Origin: Povalibacter uvarum
GTDB taxonomy: Bacteria > Pseudomonadota > Gammaproteobacteria > Steroidobacterales > Steroidobacteraceae
Assembly (NCBI RefSeq): GCF_014202975.1
Contig: NZ_JACHHZ010000003.1
Coordinates: forward strand, 62,001-126,000
Direction: 5' to 3'
DNA: 64,000 nucleotides
Shown: positions 26,471 to 35,813 of the stretch, piece after piece
How positions within the stretch are numbered: the stretch's first letter is position 1
How the letters are laid out: each line of letters begins with the position of its first letter
Translations under genes and position numbers: made by a program
The notes under the pieces: model-generated
Databases searched by the model: none
Seen by the model: only the letters and a program-made list of their open reading frames with translations
What the model was told of the DNA's origin: nothing

Positions 26471-27943
26471 ATGAAGCAATACGACCACTACATCGACGGG
26501 CGAACCGCGCAGCCATCGAGCGGCGCGTACTTTCCGACGGACAACCCGTATACAGGCGAAGCCTGGGCAGAAGTGGCGCGAGGCAACAGTGAGGATGTGA
26601 ATGAAGCCGTCAGCGCGGCGAAACGAGCCTTCAGCGAAGGGGCCTGGGGGCGTCTGACTGCGAGCCAGCGCGGTGCATTGATGCGTAGGCTTGCAGACCT
26701 GATTGTCGAGCACGCTCCGCGGCTTGCGCAGATCGAGCAGCGCGATAACGGCAAGCTCGTCGCCGAGGTAAACGCGCAGGTGAAGTACATGGCGGAGTAC
26801 TTCCATTACTACGCTGGTCTCGCCGACAAAGTGGAAAGCCACGTCATCCCGACCGACAAGGCGGGCGTGTTTGCGTATACACGCTACGAGCCGAAGGGTG
26901 TGGTTGCGATCATCACACCCTGGAACTCGCCGCTGACGCTGACGAGCTGGAAGCTTGCACCGGCGCTGGCTGCCGGCTGTACGGTCGTGATCAAGCCGTC
27001 CGAGTTCACTTCGTGCGCGATTCTGGAGTTCGCGGAGTTGTTCAAGCTCGCGGGCTTCCCGGATGGCGTCGTCAACGTCGTCACTGGATTCGGTGAGGAA
27101 GTCGGCAGTCCGCTCGTCAACCACGGCGCCGTGGCGCACATCGGCTTCACGGGAGGCGAAGCCGCGGGCATTCGTGTCTACGAACAGGCCGCCCGCGGTC
27201 TCAAGACCGTCACTCTCGAGCTCGGTGGCAAATCGCCCAACATCATCTTCGACGACGCGGATCTCGATCAGGCAATCAAGGGCGTCGTTTCGGGAATCTT
27301 TGCAGCGACAGGACAAAGTTGTCAGGCGGGCTCCCGACTACTCATCCAGCGGTCGGTTCACGATGCATTCGTCGCGCGGCTCATAGAGTTCGTAAGGACG
27401 ATCAAGCTCGGCGACCCCACGCAGCCCGACACCCAGATGGGCCCAGTCGCAACGCGGCCGCAGTTCGAAAAGGTCCTCAAGTACATCGAGATCGCGAAAG
27501 CCGAAGGCGCGACATGCGCGTTCGGAGGCAAGCCTCGCTCGGATCTAGGTGGCGGACAGTTCGTCGAACCGACGATCTTCACCAACGTCGACAACCGGAT
27601 GCGCATCGCGCAGGAAGAAGTCTTCGGTCCGGTGCTCAGTGTCATTCCCTTCGAGAACGAGCAGGATGCCATTCGTATCGGCAATGACGTCCTGTACGGC
27701 CTCGCGGCAGCGGTCTGGACGCGCGATCTGCAGCGCGCCCTGCTGATGAGCGAGAAGCTGAAGGCCGGCACCGTCTGGATCAACAACTATCGCGCCACCA
27801 GCTTCACTTCGCCGTTCGGCGGCATGAAGCGTTCGGGCATCGGACGCGAATCCGGTATCGACGCCATCCGCGAGTATCTCGACACGAAGTGTGTCTGGAT
27901 GTCCGCCGGGCTCGATGTCGCCAATCCCTTCATCCGTCGCTGA
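26471..27943 (+). CDS. NAD(P)-dependent aldehyde dehydrogenase
   Basis: This enzyme oxidises an aldehyde to the acid in the cytoplasm. The 490-residue protein has the ALDH superfamily layout: PWNSPLTLTSWKLAPALAAG, the general base E250 in LELGGKSPN, the nucleophile C284 in GQSCQAGSR (34 residues later, as expected), and the C-terminal EEVFGPVLSV and SPFGGMKRSGIGRE. An in-frame GTG/ATG lies nine codons upstream, but the ATG at 26471 matches usual family N-termini. It is first of an operon with a CoA-transferase, a citryl-CoA-lyase-like protein and a ThDP decarboxylase-type enzyme, and would oxidise the aldehyde made by the last. The TetR-type operator at 26367 controls it (inference). Confidence 0.95.
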   Translation: MKQYDHYIDGRTAQPSSGAYFPTDNPYTGEAWAEVARGNSEDVNEAVSAAKRAFSEGAWGRLTASQRGALMRRLADLIVEHAPRLAQIEQRDNGKLVAEVNAQVKYMAEYFHYYAGLADKVESHVIPTDKAGVFAYTRYEPKGVVAIITPWNSPLTLTSWKLAPALAAGCTVVIKPSEFTSCAILEFAELFKLAGFPDGVVNVVTGFGEEVGSPLVNHGAVAHIGFTGGEAAGIRVYEQAARGLKTVTLELGGKSPNIIFDDADLDQAIKGVVSGIFAATGQSCQAGSRLLIQRSVHDAFVARLIEFVRTIKLGDPTQPDTQMGPVATRPQFEKVLKYIEIAKAEGATCAFGGKPRSDLGGGQFVEPTIFTNVDNRMRIAQEEVFGPVLSVIPFENEQDAIRIGNDVLYGLAAAVWTRDLQRALLMSEKLKAGTVWINNYRATSFTSPFGGMKRSGIGRESGIDAIREYLDTKCVWMSAGLDVANPFIRR

Positions 27944-27962
27944 GCGAAGGAGAGATCGTTCC

Positions 27963-29165
27963 ATGGCAGCTGTCCTTGCCGGCATCCGCGTCATCGACAT
28001 TACGAATGTGCTCGCGGGTCCGTTCTGCTCGTATCAACTGGCGCTCTCGGGCGCTGAAGTAATCAAGGTCGAAGTGCCCGGTTCCGGCGACCTCGCGCGC
28101 CAGCTTGGATCAGATGCCGATCTCAGTCGTCGTTTGATGGGCGCATCGTTCCTCGCGCAGAACGGCGGCAAGAAGTCCCTTACCGTGAATCTCAAGGAGG
28201 AGGGTGGCAAGGAGATCTTCCGCCGGCTCGTGAAGAGCGCTGACGTGGTCGTCGAGAACTTCCGCCCGGGTGTGATGGATCGTCTCGGTGTCGGCTACAA
28301 AGCGCTGTCGGCGTTTCACCCGAAGCTTGTGTACTGCGCGATCAGCGGTTTCGGCCAGGACGGACCGATGAGCGACGCTCCTGCGTACGACCAGATCGTG
28401 CAGGGCATGTCCGGTGCGATGAGCATCACCGGTGACTCCGCGACGGCGCCCTTGCGTGCCGGATACCCGGTGAGCGACAGCGTCGGCGGCATCACCGCTG
28501 CGTTCGCAATCTCGAGCGCACTCGTGGGCCGGGAGCGCACAGGCGAAGGCCGCTTCATCGACGTATCGATGCTCGATTCCACGATCGCCGCAATGGGCTG
28601 GGTCGTCTCGAACTACCTGATCGCCGGCAAGCATCCGGAGCCGATGGGGAACGAGAACTTCACCGCGGCCCCTTCCGGAACGTTCAGAACAGGCAATGGA
28701 TTGCTGAACATCGCCGCCAACACGGAAGAGCAGTTCGTGGCGCTCGCGAAGCTGATCGAGCGTCCCGACCTGCTGCGCGATCAGCGATTCCTGACGCGCG
28801 AGCTGCGGTTGCGAAATCGCGAGATGCTTACGCTGCAGATCGAGAAGGAGCTGAGCCAGCAATCGGCGAAGTATTGGGAGGACCAGCTCAATCGCGTGAA
28901 CGTTCCGGCCGGCCGGGTGCTCAGCGTCCCGCAGGCGCTCGACCTGCCGCAGATCCGGCATCGAAAGATGGTTCAAAAGGTTTCTGATGTTCCGGGCCTG
29001 CCCAAGGACATCTCTGTCGTGCAGGGCGGCTATCGGTACTCCAATGCGCCACTGCCGGAGGACCTGCGCCCGCCGGCGCTCGGCCAGCACACCGACGAGA
29101 TTCTCAAAGGTCTGGGCTACAGCGATGCCGAGATCCAGGCCTTTCATGCGAGGAGCGAAGTATGA
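27963..29165 (+). CDS. Class III CoA-transferase (CaiB/BaiF family)
   Basis: This 400-residue cytoplasmic enzyme transfers CoA between carboxylic acids. Family features: N-terminal VIDITNVLAGPFCSYQLALSGAEVIKVE, NGGKKSLTVNLK, VVENFRPGVMDRLG, and a probable catalytic Asp at residue 143 (AYDQIVQGMSG), which forms the aspartyl-acyl anhydride. The ATG at 27963 has a GAAGGAGAG ribosome site; an upstream in-frame start lies within the aldehyde dehydrogenase gene. Its TGA overlaps the ATG of the next gene (ATGA). In context it should activate the pathway acid to its CoA thioester for the lyase encoded downstream. Confidence 0.94.
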   Translation: MAAVLAGIRVIDITNVLAGPFCSYQLALSGAEVIKVEVPGSGDLARQLGSDADLSRRLMGASFLAQNGGKKSLTVNLKEEGGKEIFRRLVKSADVVVENFRPGVMDRLGVGYKALSAFHPKLVYCAISGFGQDGPMSDAPAYDQIVQGMSGAMSITGDSATAPLRAGYPVSDSVGGITAAFAISSALVGRERTGEGRFIDVSMLDSTIAAMGWVVSNYLIAGKHPEPMGNENFTAAPSGTFRTGNGLLNIAANTEEQFVALAKLIERPDLLRDQRFLTRELRLRNREMLTLQIEKELSQQSAKYWEDQLNRVNVPAGRVLSVPQALDLPQIRHRKMVQKVSDVPGLPKDISVVQGGYRYSNAPLPEDLRPPALGQHTDEILKGLGYSDAEIQAFHARSEV

Positions 29166-29992
29166 GCGACGCGCAGTCGCTGCTCGACAGCGCGAAAGCT
29201 TGGTGGTCGACGGACATCATCGACATCCATCCCGGCAAGATCGGCATACGCGGCTATCCCATCCAGGACCTCATTGGGAAGCTGACGTTCCCGCAGATGA
29301 TCTGGCTGATGGTCCGGGGCGATGTGCCTTCGAAGCAGCAGGCGCAGTTGCTGGAAGCAGCGCTGGTTGCTTCAGTGGATCACGGACCGCATGCGCCTTC
29401 GATCGCGATCGCGCGCATGGCGGTGACTTGCGGGGTTGATCTCAACAACGCGATGGCATCCGGGATCAATGTTCTCGGCGACATTCACGGCGGACCCGGC
29501 CAGCAGTGCATGGAGCTCTACGAGCAGATTGCCGCCGCTCACGATGGGACGAGGGAGCTAGCTGACGTGGCGGACGACGTGCTGGGCGGCTTCATTGGCG
29601 CGCACGGGAAGATCGTGCCGGGCTTCGGTCATCGGTTTCATCCCATCGATCCTCGCGTCGAACCGCTCCTTGGACTGGTCGCGAATGCGGCTTCCCAACA
29701 GGTCGTGTCAGGGCACTACGCAGCGATTGGCCGCGCGGTGGAAGCGGCCTTGCGACGCCGCACCAACAAGCCGATCCCGATGAACATCGATGGTGTGACC
29801 GCGGTGATCTTCTGCGAGCTCGGCTTTCCGCCGCCGATGGGACGCGGACTGTTCATCCTGTCGCGCTCGGTAGGAATTCTCGCGCACGCCTGGGAAGAGA
29901 TGCAGAACCAGCATCGCATCAAGGGACCGATGCCGAAGGAAATTCCATACACGTACACCGGTCCGCGGGATCGCAAGCTGTCGGATCAATAG
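29162..29992 (+). CDS. Citryl-CoA lyase-like / short citrate synthase family protein
   Basis: At 276 residues this is a short member of the citrate synthase superfamily (full citrate synthases have about 430 residues), the size of stand-alone citryl-CoA lyases. The catalytic triad of the superfamily can be read: H109 (GDIHGGPG), H157 (PGFGHRFHPIDPR) and D210 (MNIDGV), followed by the conserved LSRSVGILAHAWEE. Such proteins cleave a 3-carboxy-3-hydroxyacyl-CoA to acetyl-CoA and a 2-oxo acid. Translational coupling to the CoA-transferase upstream supports a CoA-thioester substrate. Whether the substrate is citryl-CoA or a substituted malyl/citramalyl-type CoA is not known. Confidence 0.88.
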   Translation: MSDAQSLLDSAKAWWSTDIIDIHPGKIGIRGYPIQDLIGKLTFPQMIWLMVRGDVPSKQQAQLLEAALVASVDHGPHAPSIAIARMAVTCGVDLNNAMASGINVLGDIHGGPGQQCMELYEQIAAAHDGTRELADVADDVLGGFIGAHGKIVPGFGHRFHPIDPRVEPLLGLVANAASQQVVSGHYAAIGRAVEAALRRRTNKPIPMNIDGVTAVIFCELGFPPPMGRGLFILSRSVGILAHAWEEMQNQHRIKGPMPKEIPYTYTGPRDRKLSDQ

Positions 29993-30005
29993 TCAGGGGT
30001 CAGCC

Positions 30006-31763
30006 ATGAAAGAGTTCGTCGCCCATCTGCTCGTGAAGTACCTCGAGGATCGAGGTGTGGAGCACATCTTCGGTCTTTGCGGACACACGAACATCGCGGT
30101 GCTCGCCGCGCTGGAGAAGAGCTCCATCAAGTTCGTGAACACCCGGCACGAGCAGATCGCGGCTCATGCGGCGGACGGTTATGCGCGCGCACGGAAGAAG
30201 ACCGGTGTCGTGCTGAGCCATCTCGGGCCGGGGCTGACGAATGCAGCGACCGGCGTGGCGAACGCCGCGCTCGATTCGGTCCCGATGGTCGTGATCGCAG
30301 GGGATGTGCCGAGTCACTACTACGGTAAGCATCCGCACCAGGAAGTGAACCTGCATGCCGATGCATCGCAGTTCGAGATCTACCGACCCTTCGTCAAGCG
30401 CGCGTGGCGAGTCGATCGGCCGGACCTGTTTCCGGAGATCATCGACAAGGCGTTTCATCTGGCGGAGAGCGGCCGGCCCGGGCCGGTGCTCGTATCGGTC
30501 CCGATGGATATCTTCTCGGCACAGATCGATCCGCGGCTCTTCGACCGGGTGAAGGTCAATGCGCAGAGCTATCAGAAGCCGTCCATCGACGATGCGACGG
30601 CACGCAAGATCGTTGCGCTGCTCACCAGCGCGAAGAAGCCGCTGCTCTACGTCGGCGGCGGCATCCTGCTGGCGGACGCGGCGAAGGAACTGCGCGACTT
30701 TGTGGACCACCTCGGCATCCCGGTTGCCCATTCGCTGATGGGGAAGGGCGCGCTCCCGGACGATCATCCGCTGACGCTGGGAATGACCGGCTTCTGGGGT
30801 ACTCAGTACATCAACGACTCCTGTCGCGGCGCCGACTACATCCTCGCCTTGGGAACACGCTTCTGCGAAGCCGACTGCAGCTCCTGGGAGGGCGTGTACA
30901 CGTTCAACATGCCGCCGACGAAGCTGATCCACATCGACATCGATCCGGCGGAGATCGGGCGCAACTATCCCGTCGAGCTGGGTGTGATCGCGGATCTGAA
31001 GCAGGCACTGTCCGTGCTCAATCGCGTTGCGCGCGCGATGCTGCCTCAGCCGCGTTGCGACGAACGTCTGGTCAACGAGATCGCGGAGTACCGTCGCACG
31101 TTCAAGGCGGGCAATGTCGCGGCGGAATCAAGCACTCAGTTCCCGATGCGACCGGAGCGCATCCTCGCGGATGTTCGTGCGGTTCTGCCGCGCGATGCCC
31201 TTATCACGACCGATGTTGGCTGGAACAAGAACGGTGTCGGCCAGCAGTTTCCGATCTATGAACCGGGATCGATTCTCACTCCCGGCGGATTCGCGACAAT
31301 GGGATTCGGCGCGCCAGCGGCACTGGGCGCGAAGATAGCTTGTCCGGATCGCGTAGTCGTTTCACTCGTCGGTGATGGCGGCTTTGGTCAGAACCCGTCG
31401 GTGCTGGCGACGGCAGCCGAGCAGGGAACTGCCGTCGTCTGGGTGATCATGAACAATCTTGCGTTCGGCACGATCGCCGGACTGGAGAAGGCTCACTACG
31501 GTACGACGTTCGGCACGGTGTTCCAGAAGGACGGCAAGCCGTATTCGCCCAACTTCGCCGCAGTTGCGCAGGCATATGGAGTCGATTCCATTCGCATCGA
31601 ATCGGCCGCGCAGTTCAAGCCTGCACTCGAGAATGCCGTGCGGTCCGGCAAGCCCTACGTCCTCGATGTGATCATGGAGAACGCGCCGGTGCCGACGACG
31701 GGACACTGGAACATCATGGATATCTACTCGCCGGGTCAGAAGCGTACGCACGTGACGGTCTGA
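30006..31763 (+). CDS. Thiamine-diphosphate-dependent enzyme (acetolactate synthase / 2-oxoacid decarboxylase family)
   Basis: This 585-residue ThDP enzyme has the three-domain layout of the POX/AHAS/benzoylformate decarboxylase group. E49 (NTRHEQIAAHAADGYAR) is the cofactor-activating Glu, and the ThDP/Mg motif is GDG at 456-458 followed by NN about 25 residues later (VWVIMNNLAFG). The middle domain (KKPLLYVGGGI, LGTRFCEADC) is normal. It begins 13 bases after the lyase gene. In this operon the likely role is non-oxidative decarboxylation of the 2-oxo acid released by the lyase, giving an aldehyde for the aldehyde dehydrogenase; a carboligase role cannot be excluded. Confidence 0.92.
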   Translation: MKEFVAHLLVKYLEDRGVEHIFGLCGHTNIAVLAALEKSSIKFVNTRHEQIAAHAADGYARARKKTGVVLSHLGPGLTNAATGVANAALDSVPMVVIAGDVPSHYYGKHPHQEVNLHADASQFEIYRPFVKRAWRVDRPDLFPEIIDKAFHLAESGRPGPVLVSVPMDIFSAQIDPRLFDRVKVNAQSYQKPSIDDATARKIVALLTSAKKPLLYVGGGILLADAAKELRDFVDHLGIPVAHSLMGKGALPDDHPLTLGMTGFWGTQYINDSCRGADYILALGTRFCEADCSSWEGVYTFNMPPTKLIHIDIDPAEIGRNYPVELGVIADLKQALSVLNRVARAMLPQPRCDERLVNEIAEYRRTFKAGNVAAESSTQFPMRPERILADVRAVLPRDALITTDVGWNKNGVGQQFPIYEPGSILTPGGFATMGFGAPAALGAKIACPDRVVVSLVGDGGFGQNPSVLATAAEQGTAVVWVIMNNLAFGTIAGLEKAHYGTTFGTVFQKDGKPYSPNFAAVAQAYGVDSIRIESAAQFKPALENAVRSGKPYVLDVIMENAPVPTTGHWNIMDIYSPGQKRTHVTV

Positions 31764-31774
31764 GAATAAAAGCA

Positions 31775-33436
31775 ATGAAATCCTGCACGCGACTCGTCTT
31801 CTCGTTCCTGGTCGGCTGTGTGTCAATGCTCGCGATGGGGGCTCTCGCACAGATCGTGGAGACGCCGATTCCGGGTGATCCAGTTGCCATCGACAGCGGT
31901 GGGATCTCCGGCAAGAAGCTGGCGTCCGGTGTGCGTGCCTACTTCGGCGTGCCGTTCGCGGCACCGCCGACAGGAGATCTGCGTTGGCGCGAACCGCAGC
32001 CTGTGACGCCGTGGAAAGGAACGTACAACGCGGATCGTTTCGCTCCGGAGTGCATCCAGATCCTGCGGCCGCACAACATCAACCACTACTTCGGTGAGGA
32101 AGCGACGAGCGAGAACTGTCTCTATCTCAATATCTGGGCGCCCGAGAACGCGAATGCAGAGGCGAGTCTGCCGGTCGTGCTGTGGCTCTACGGCGGCGGC
32201 TTGTCGATTGGCTCCGCGAGCATGGCGAACTACTCGGGTGAGAATCTCGCGAAGAAGGGCGTCGTCTATATCAGCGCCGGCTATCGGGTGGGAGCCTTCG
32301 GATTCATGGCTCATCCCGAACTCACTGCGCAGTCGCCGCATCGCGCTTCCGGCAACTATGGTTACCTCGATCAGGTGGCTGCGTTGCAATGGATTCAGCG
32401 CAATGTTCGCCAGTTCGGTGGTGATCCCGGTCGCGTCACGATCATGGGCCAGTCGGCCGGCGCGGGTTCCGTGTTCAGCCTGCAGGCATCGCCGCTTGCA
32501 AAGGGGTTGTTTCACCGCGCCATAGGAATGAGCGGAGGTGGGTTGCGTGTCGGATCAGACCCCGTCACTCAAACAGAAGCAGAGAAGTCGGGACTCGAGT
32601 TGCAGCAAGCTCTCAAGGTGGCTTCGCTCGCCGATCTGCGTAATGTCCCTGCGGATCGCATTCTCGCCGCACAAGCAGAGTTCCAGCTCGGAGGAACCGC
32701 CGGCACGGTGCGATTCCGTCCGAATCTGGACGCGCACTTCATGCCACGAACGCCGCGGGAAATTTTCGCCAATGGCGATCAGAGCGATGTGCCGCTCCTG
32801 CTCGGCTTCACGCGCGACGAAAGCTCCAATGAGCTGCGAACCGCTCGCAGCGCTGACGAATTCCGGGCGGCCGCCCAAAAGTACTTTGGTGACCGCAGTC
32901 CGGAGTTCCTGCGCCTGTATCCGGTGCATGACGATCTGCCGGCGCTGGGTGCACAAGCCGCCCGTGACGGCGGCATGGCGACGTCCATCCGGTCATGGGC
33001 CCTGGGGCAGCAGGCCCGTGGCAGGGCTCCCGTCTACATATATATGTATGCCCATCCGCACTCCTACGCCCCGGGAGCCCGGTTCGCCGACCTGAACCCT
33101 GGAACCGCCGGCGCCTATCACTCGAGCGAGATTCCCTTTTTCCTGTTGACGCAGGATGTCTACAACCGGATCCGGGAGACTAGGGCCTGGACGGAATACG
33201 ACAGGATGCTGGCACAGAGGATGTCGGATGCGATCGTGGCGTTCGCTGCGACGGGCAGTCCGGATACGAAGGAGCTGCGACTGCCGCGCTTTGACGCACG
33301 ACGTGAGCAGCTGACGGAGTTCGGCAACCCGGTGCGCACCATCGCGTTCGACAAGGCACGAATGGATTTCTTCTCGACCGTCAACGCGCCCGGCGCAGTC
33401 GGTCCCTCGGCAACACCACGCAGTCCACGAGACTGA
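31775..33436 (+). CDS. Secreted carboxylesterase type B
   Basis: This 553-residue alpha/beta hydrolase begins with a signal peptide (MKSCTRLVFSFLVGCVSMLAMG, cleavage near ALA), so it acts in the periplasm or outside. The nucleophile S227 lies in GQSAGAGS, the oxyanion region is WLYGGGLSIGS, the acid is probably the Glu of RDESSNE, and the catalytic His is in AYHSSEIPFF. ENCLYLNIWAP is the classic type B signature. It is the last gene of the operon and convergent with the MFS gene (7 bases apart). It probably hydrolyses an ester of the compound taken up and degraded by the neighbouring genes. Confidence 0.92.
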   Translation: MKSCTRLVFSFLVGCVSMLAMGALAQIVETPIPGDPVAIDSGGISGKKLASGVRAYFGVPFAAPPTGDLRWREPQPVTPWKGTYNADRFAPECIQILRPHNINHYFGEEATSENCLYLNIWAPENANAEASLPVVLWLYGGGLSIGSASMANYSGENLAKKGVVYISAGYRVGAFGFMAHPELTAQSPHRASGNYGYLDQVAALQWIQRNVRQFGGDPGRVTIMGQSAGAGSVFSLQASPLAKGLFHRAIGMSGGGLRVGSDPVTQTEAEKSGLELQQALKVASLADLRNVPADRILAAQAEFQLGGTAGTVRFRPNLDAHFMPRTPREIFANGDQSDVPLLLGFTRDESSNELRTARSADEFRAAAQKYFGDRSPEFLRLYPVHDDLPALGAQAARDGGMATSIRSWALGQQARGRAPVYIYMYAHPHSYAPGARFADLNPGTAGAYHSSEIPFFLLTQDVYNRIRETRAWTEYDRMLAQRMSDAIVAFAATGSPDTKELRLPRFDARREQLTEFGNPVRTIAFDKARMDFFSTVNAPGAVGPSATPRSPRD

Positions 33437-33443
33437 TTCGCGA

Positions 33444-34760
33444 TCAGTCTTCGTGCACTTCGACGCGGCGCACTTCACCAACGATGAAGATGTAGGAGAG
33501 TGCACCGATCGCTGCGATGACACCGATGTAGGCGAGGGCACCGAAGAAAGAACCGGTCGAGCCAACGATGACTCCGATGACGATCGGCGTCACGATCCCG
33601 GCGAGGTTCGCGCAGAGATTGAAGACGCCGCCCGTCAACCCGATGAGATTCTTGGGCGCGACGTCGGTGATGAGCGTCCAGCCCAGATTGACCATGCCCT
33701 GTCCGAAGAACGCGACCGACAGGATCGCGATGACTACGTCGTTGCTGTCGACGAAGTTGGCGCCCACGATGGTGGAAGCGAGCAGCAGGCCGGTGAGGAT
33801 CGGCAGCTTGCGTCCGAGCGTCGCCGAGCCCGTCTTCTTGATGATCATGTCCGAGATCCAGCCGCCGCTCAGTACGCCGATCGACGCAGCGATGAAGGGG
33901 AGCACGGCGTAGAAGCCGACTTTGAGAAACTCCATCTGCCGCTCGGTAGCGAGGTAAGTGGGGAACCAGGTGAGGAAGAACACCAGCGTGGAGTTGCCGG
34001 CGAACTGGCCGATCGATGCGCCGAGGATCTGACGATGCCGGAGCAGCTTGCCGATGTTGCGCCAGGCGAAGGGTGTGGCGGGTCCCTTGTATCCGAGTCC
34101 GCCGCCCGCCTCGATGTAATCGAGCTCCGCTTGATTGACGCTCTTGCTCTCATGCGGTTCGCGATACAGCCGCAGCCAGATGCCGGCGAACACGATGCCC
34201 GCGAGTCCGGCAATGATGAACAGTGCGCGCCATCCCATCGTCTGCACGACGAAGAACAGCACGGGGCTCAGGAACGCGAGGCCGAAGTACTGGCCAATCG
34301 AGTACACGCCAGTGGCTCGTGCGCGCTCCTGCTGCGGAAACCACGTGCTGAGAATGCGGCTGTTCGAGGGGAAGCAGGGCGCTTCCGCGACGCCGAGGCC
34401 CAGGCGGAACGTGAGCAGTGACGCGAGACCGGCCGCGAAGCCCTGGAGCAACGTAAACAGCGACCAGATGGAAACCGACCAGAAGTAGGCGAGGCGGGCG
34501 CCTACCCTGTCGAGGAATGCGCCGCCGGGAATCTGCGCTGCGGCATAGGTCCAGGAGAACGCCGAGAACACGATTCCCATCACGACCGCGTCCAGCCCGA
34601 GTTCCTGGGTCATGGAAGGGGCGGCGACACCGAGAACGGCCCGGTCCAGGTAGTTGAGCATCGTGCCGACGCTGATCAGGGCCAGAACGGTCAAGCGGGC
34701 CCTGGTCCGCCTGGCTGTCTGTGCGACCGGAGTGGCCGCTACCGATGCTGCATTCTCCAT
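33444..34760 (-). CDS. MFS transporter, anion:cation symporter (ACS) type
   Basis: This 438-residue inner-membrane permease has 12 predicted helices. The N-terminal NYLDRAVLGVAAPSM and the following FSAFSWTYAAAQIPGGAFLDRVGAR are typical of the ACS family (galactonate, glucarate, phthalate and similar organic-anion symporters), as are AEAPCFPSNSRILSTWFP and ERARATG. The ATG at 34760 follows GGGGGAT at good spacing, so I prefer it to the ATG ten codons upstream. It is divergent from the TetR gene, with the best palindromic operator between them. It likely imports the organic acid (quinate, shikimate or hydroxy-acid) released by the secreted esterases. Confidence 0.93.
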   Translation of the reverse strand: MENAASVAATPVAQTARRTRARLTVLALISVGTMLNYLDRAVLGVAAPSMTQELGLDAVVMGIVFSAFSWTYAAAQIPGGAFLDRVGARLAYFWSVSIWSLFTLLQGFAAGLASLLTFRLGLGVAEAPCFPSNSRILSTWFPQQERARATGVYSIGQYFGLAFLSPVLFFVVQTMGWRALFIIAGLAGIVFAGIWLRLYREPHESKSVNQAELDYIEAGGGLGYKGPATPFAWRNIGKLLRHRQILGASIGQFAGNSTLVFFLTWFPTYLATERQMEFLKVGFYAVLPFIAASIGVLSGGWISDMIIKKTGSATLGRKLPILTGLLLASTIVGANFVDSNDVVIAILSVAFFGQGMVNLGWTLITDVAPKNLIGLTGGVFNLCANLAGIVTPIVIGVIVGSTGSFFGALAYIGVIAAIGALSYIFIVGEVRRVEVHED

Positions 34761-34819
34761 CCATCCCCCGGAAACGATCTTCGATGTCATGGCGGCCGGC
34801 AGTGCCGGTGCGATTCACT

Positions 34820-34837
34820 ATGTACTAACTAGTACAT
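34820..34837. promoter_or_regulatory. Candidate TetR operator ATGTACTAACTAGTACAT
   Basis: 18-bp palindrome with perfect 8-bp arms (ATGTACTA/TAGTACAT) around AC, in the divergent MFS/TetR promoter, 60 bp from the MFS start. It is the most symmetrical of five related sites. Confidence 0.82.
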
Positions 34838-35026
34838 GAGTGTCAATTTCACGCCCGGTTGCGTACCGGCTTTCTTCACTTGGGACCCGGAATCATTCCG
34901 CTCGCGCACGCAGTGGGGCGCAGGTGATACCGGGTGTTCCGGTGTGATATTTTTTGCGCTGCGTCTGACCCGCCAGGGGCTGGGTTGGCCCAAGGCTGGC
35001 TTAGCCAGCGGACTGGAGAACGTTCG

Positions 35027-35701
35027 ATGCTGAAGAAAACGACGAAGAAGACGACCGAAGAAGAGTCGTCGACGCCGCGCGATGCGGATCGCTCGATGCA
35101 GGACATTCTCGCGATCGCGACCGAGGAGTTCGCCGTCAACGGTCTGAGCGGCGCGCGCGTGGATCAGATCGCGGAACGCACCCGCACGTCCAAGCGGATG
35201 ATCTACTACTATTTCAACGGCAAGGAAGGCCTGTATCAGGCCGTGCTCGAGAAGGCTTACATGGACATCCGCTCCCTCGAGGAGCGGTCCAAGCTGCTGG
35301 ACATGGAACCGCTGGCCGCGATGCGCAAGCTGATCGAGCTCACATTCGACTACGACGAGACGCATCCGCAGTTCATCAGCCTGGTGAGCGTCGAGAACAT
35401 CCACCAGGGCAAGCACATGAAGAACGTCCAGGCGATCAAGGACGTCAATGCCAGCGTCATCCGGACGCTGAGCACGATTCTCGAGCGCGGACGCAAGGAA
35501 GGCGTATTCCGGGCTGATCTGGATCCCGTCGACGTGCACCTGCTGATCAGCGCGTTCTGTTTCTTCCGGGTCTCGAACCGCCACACGTTCGGGGCCATCT
35601 TCGATCGCGACCTGTCCGATCCGAAGCTGCGCAAGCGGCACAAGAAGCTCATCACCGAAACCATCGAGCGCATGCTCGAAGTCAGGCCGAAGAAAGCCTG
35701 A
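35027..35701 (+). CDS. TetR/AcrR-family transcriptional regulator
   Basis: This 224-residue repressor has a Lys/Glu-rich N-terminal tail (about 25 residues), then the TetR DNA-binding domain: MQDILAIATEEFAVNGLSGARVDQIAERT with the recognition helix TSKRMIYYYFNGKEGLYQAV. The C-terminal half is an all-helical ligand-binding domain. The ATG at 35027 has a GGAGA ribosome site; the open frame upstream lies in promoter DNA. A perfect-arm palindrome in its divergent promoter and four related copies before neighbouring operons make it the probable local regulator of the quinate/shikimate and CoA-transferase genes. The inducer is unknown. Confidence 0.94.
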   Translation: MLKKTTKKTTEEESSTPRDADRSMQDILAIATEEFAVNGLSGARVDQIAERTRTSKRMIYYYFNGKEGLYQAVLEKAYMDIRSLEERSKLLDMEPLAAMRKLIELTFDYDETHPQFISLVSVENIHQGKHMKNVQAIKDVNASVIRTLSTILERGRKEGVFRADLDPVDVHLLISAFCFFRVSNRHTFGAIFDRDLSDPKLRKRHKKLITETIERMLEVRPKKA

Positions 35702-35755
35702 CTTCCCGTGTCGGCCATCCGGAGGATGGCGCGGCTCCCGTTCCGCGGGTACAGT

Positions 35756-35773
35756 ATGTACGAACTAGTGCGC
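35756..35773. promoter_or_regulatory. Candidate TetR operator ATGTACGAACTAGTGCGC
   Basis: The core TGTACGAACTAGT is identical to the 37728 site; the outer right arm is degenerate. It lies 41 bp upstream of the 3-dehydroshikimate dehydratase start. Confidence 0.7.
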
Positions 35774-35813
35774 ACGCACTGCCGCGACGCTGGGCGACAT
35801 TCGGAGGGGCACG

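Noticed and set aside
29162-29992. Short citrate synthase family gene considered as a truncated citrate synthase pseudogene
   Set aside because: All three catalytic residues are present, the start is coupled to the upstream gene, and the length fits stand-alone lyases.
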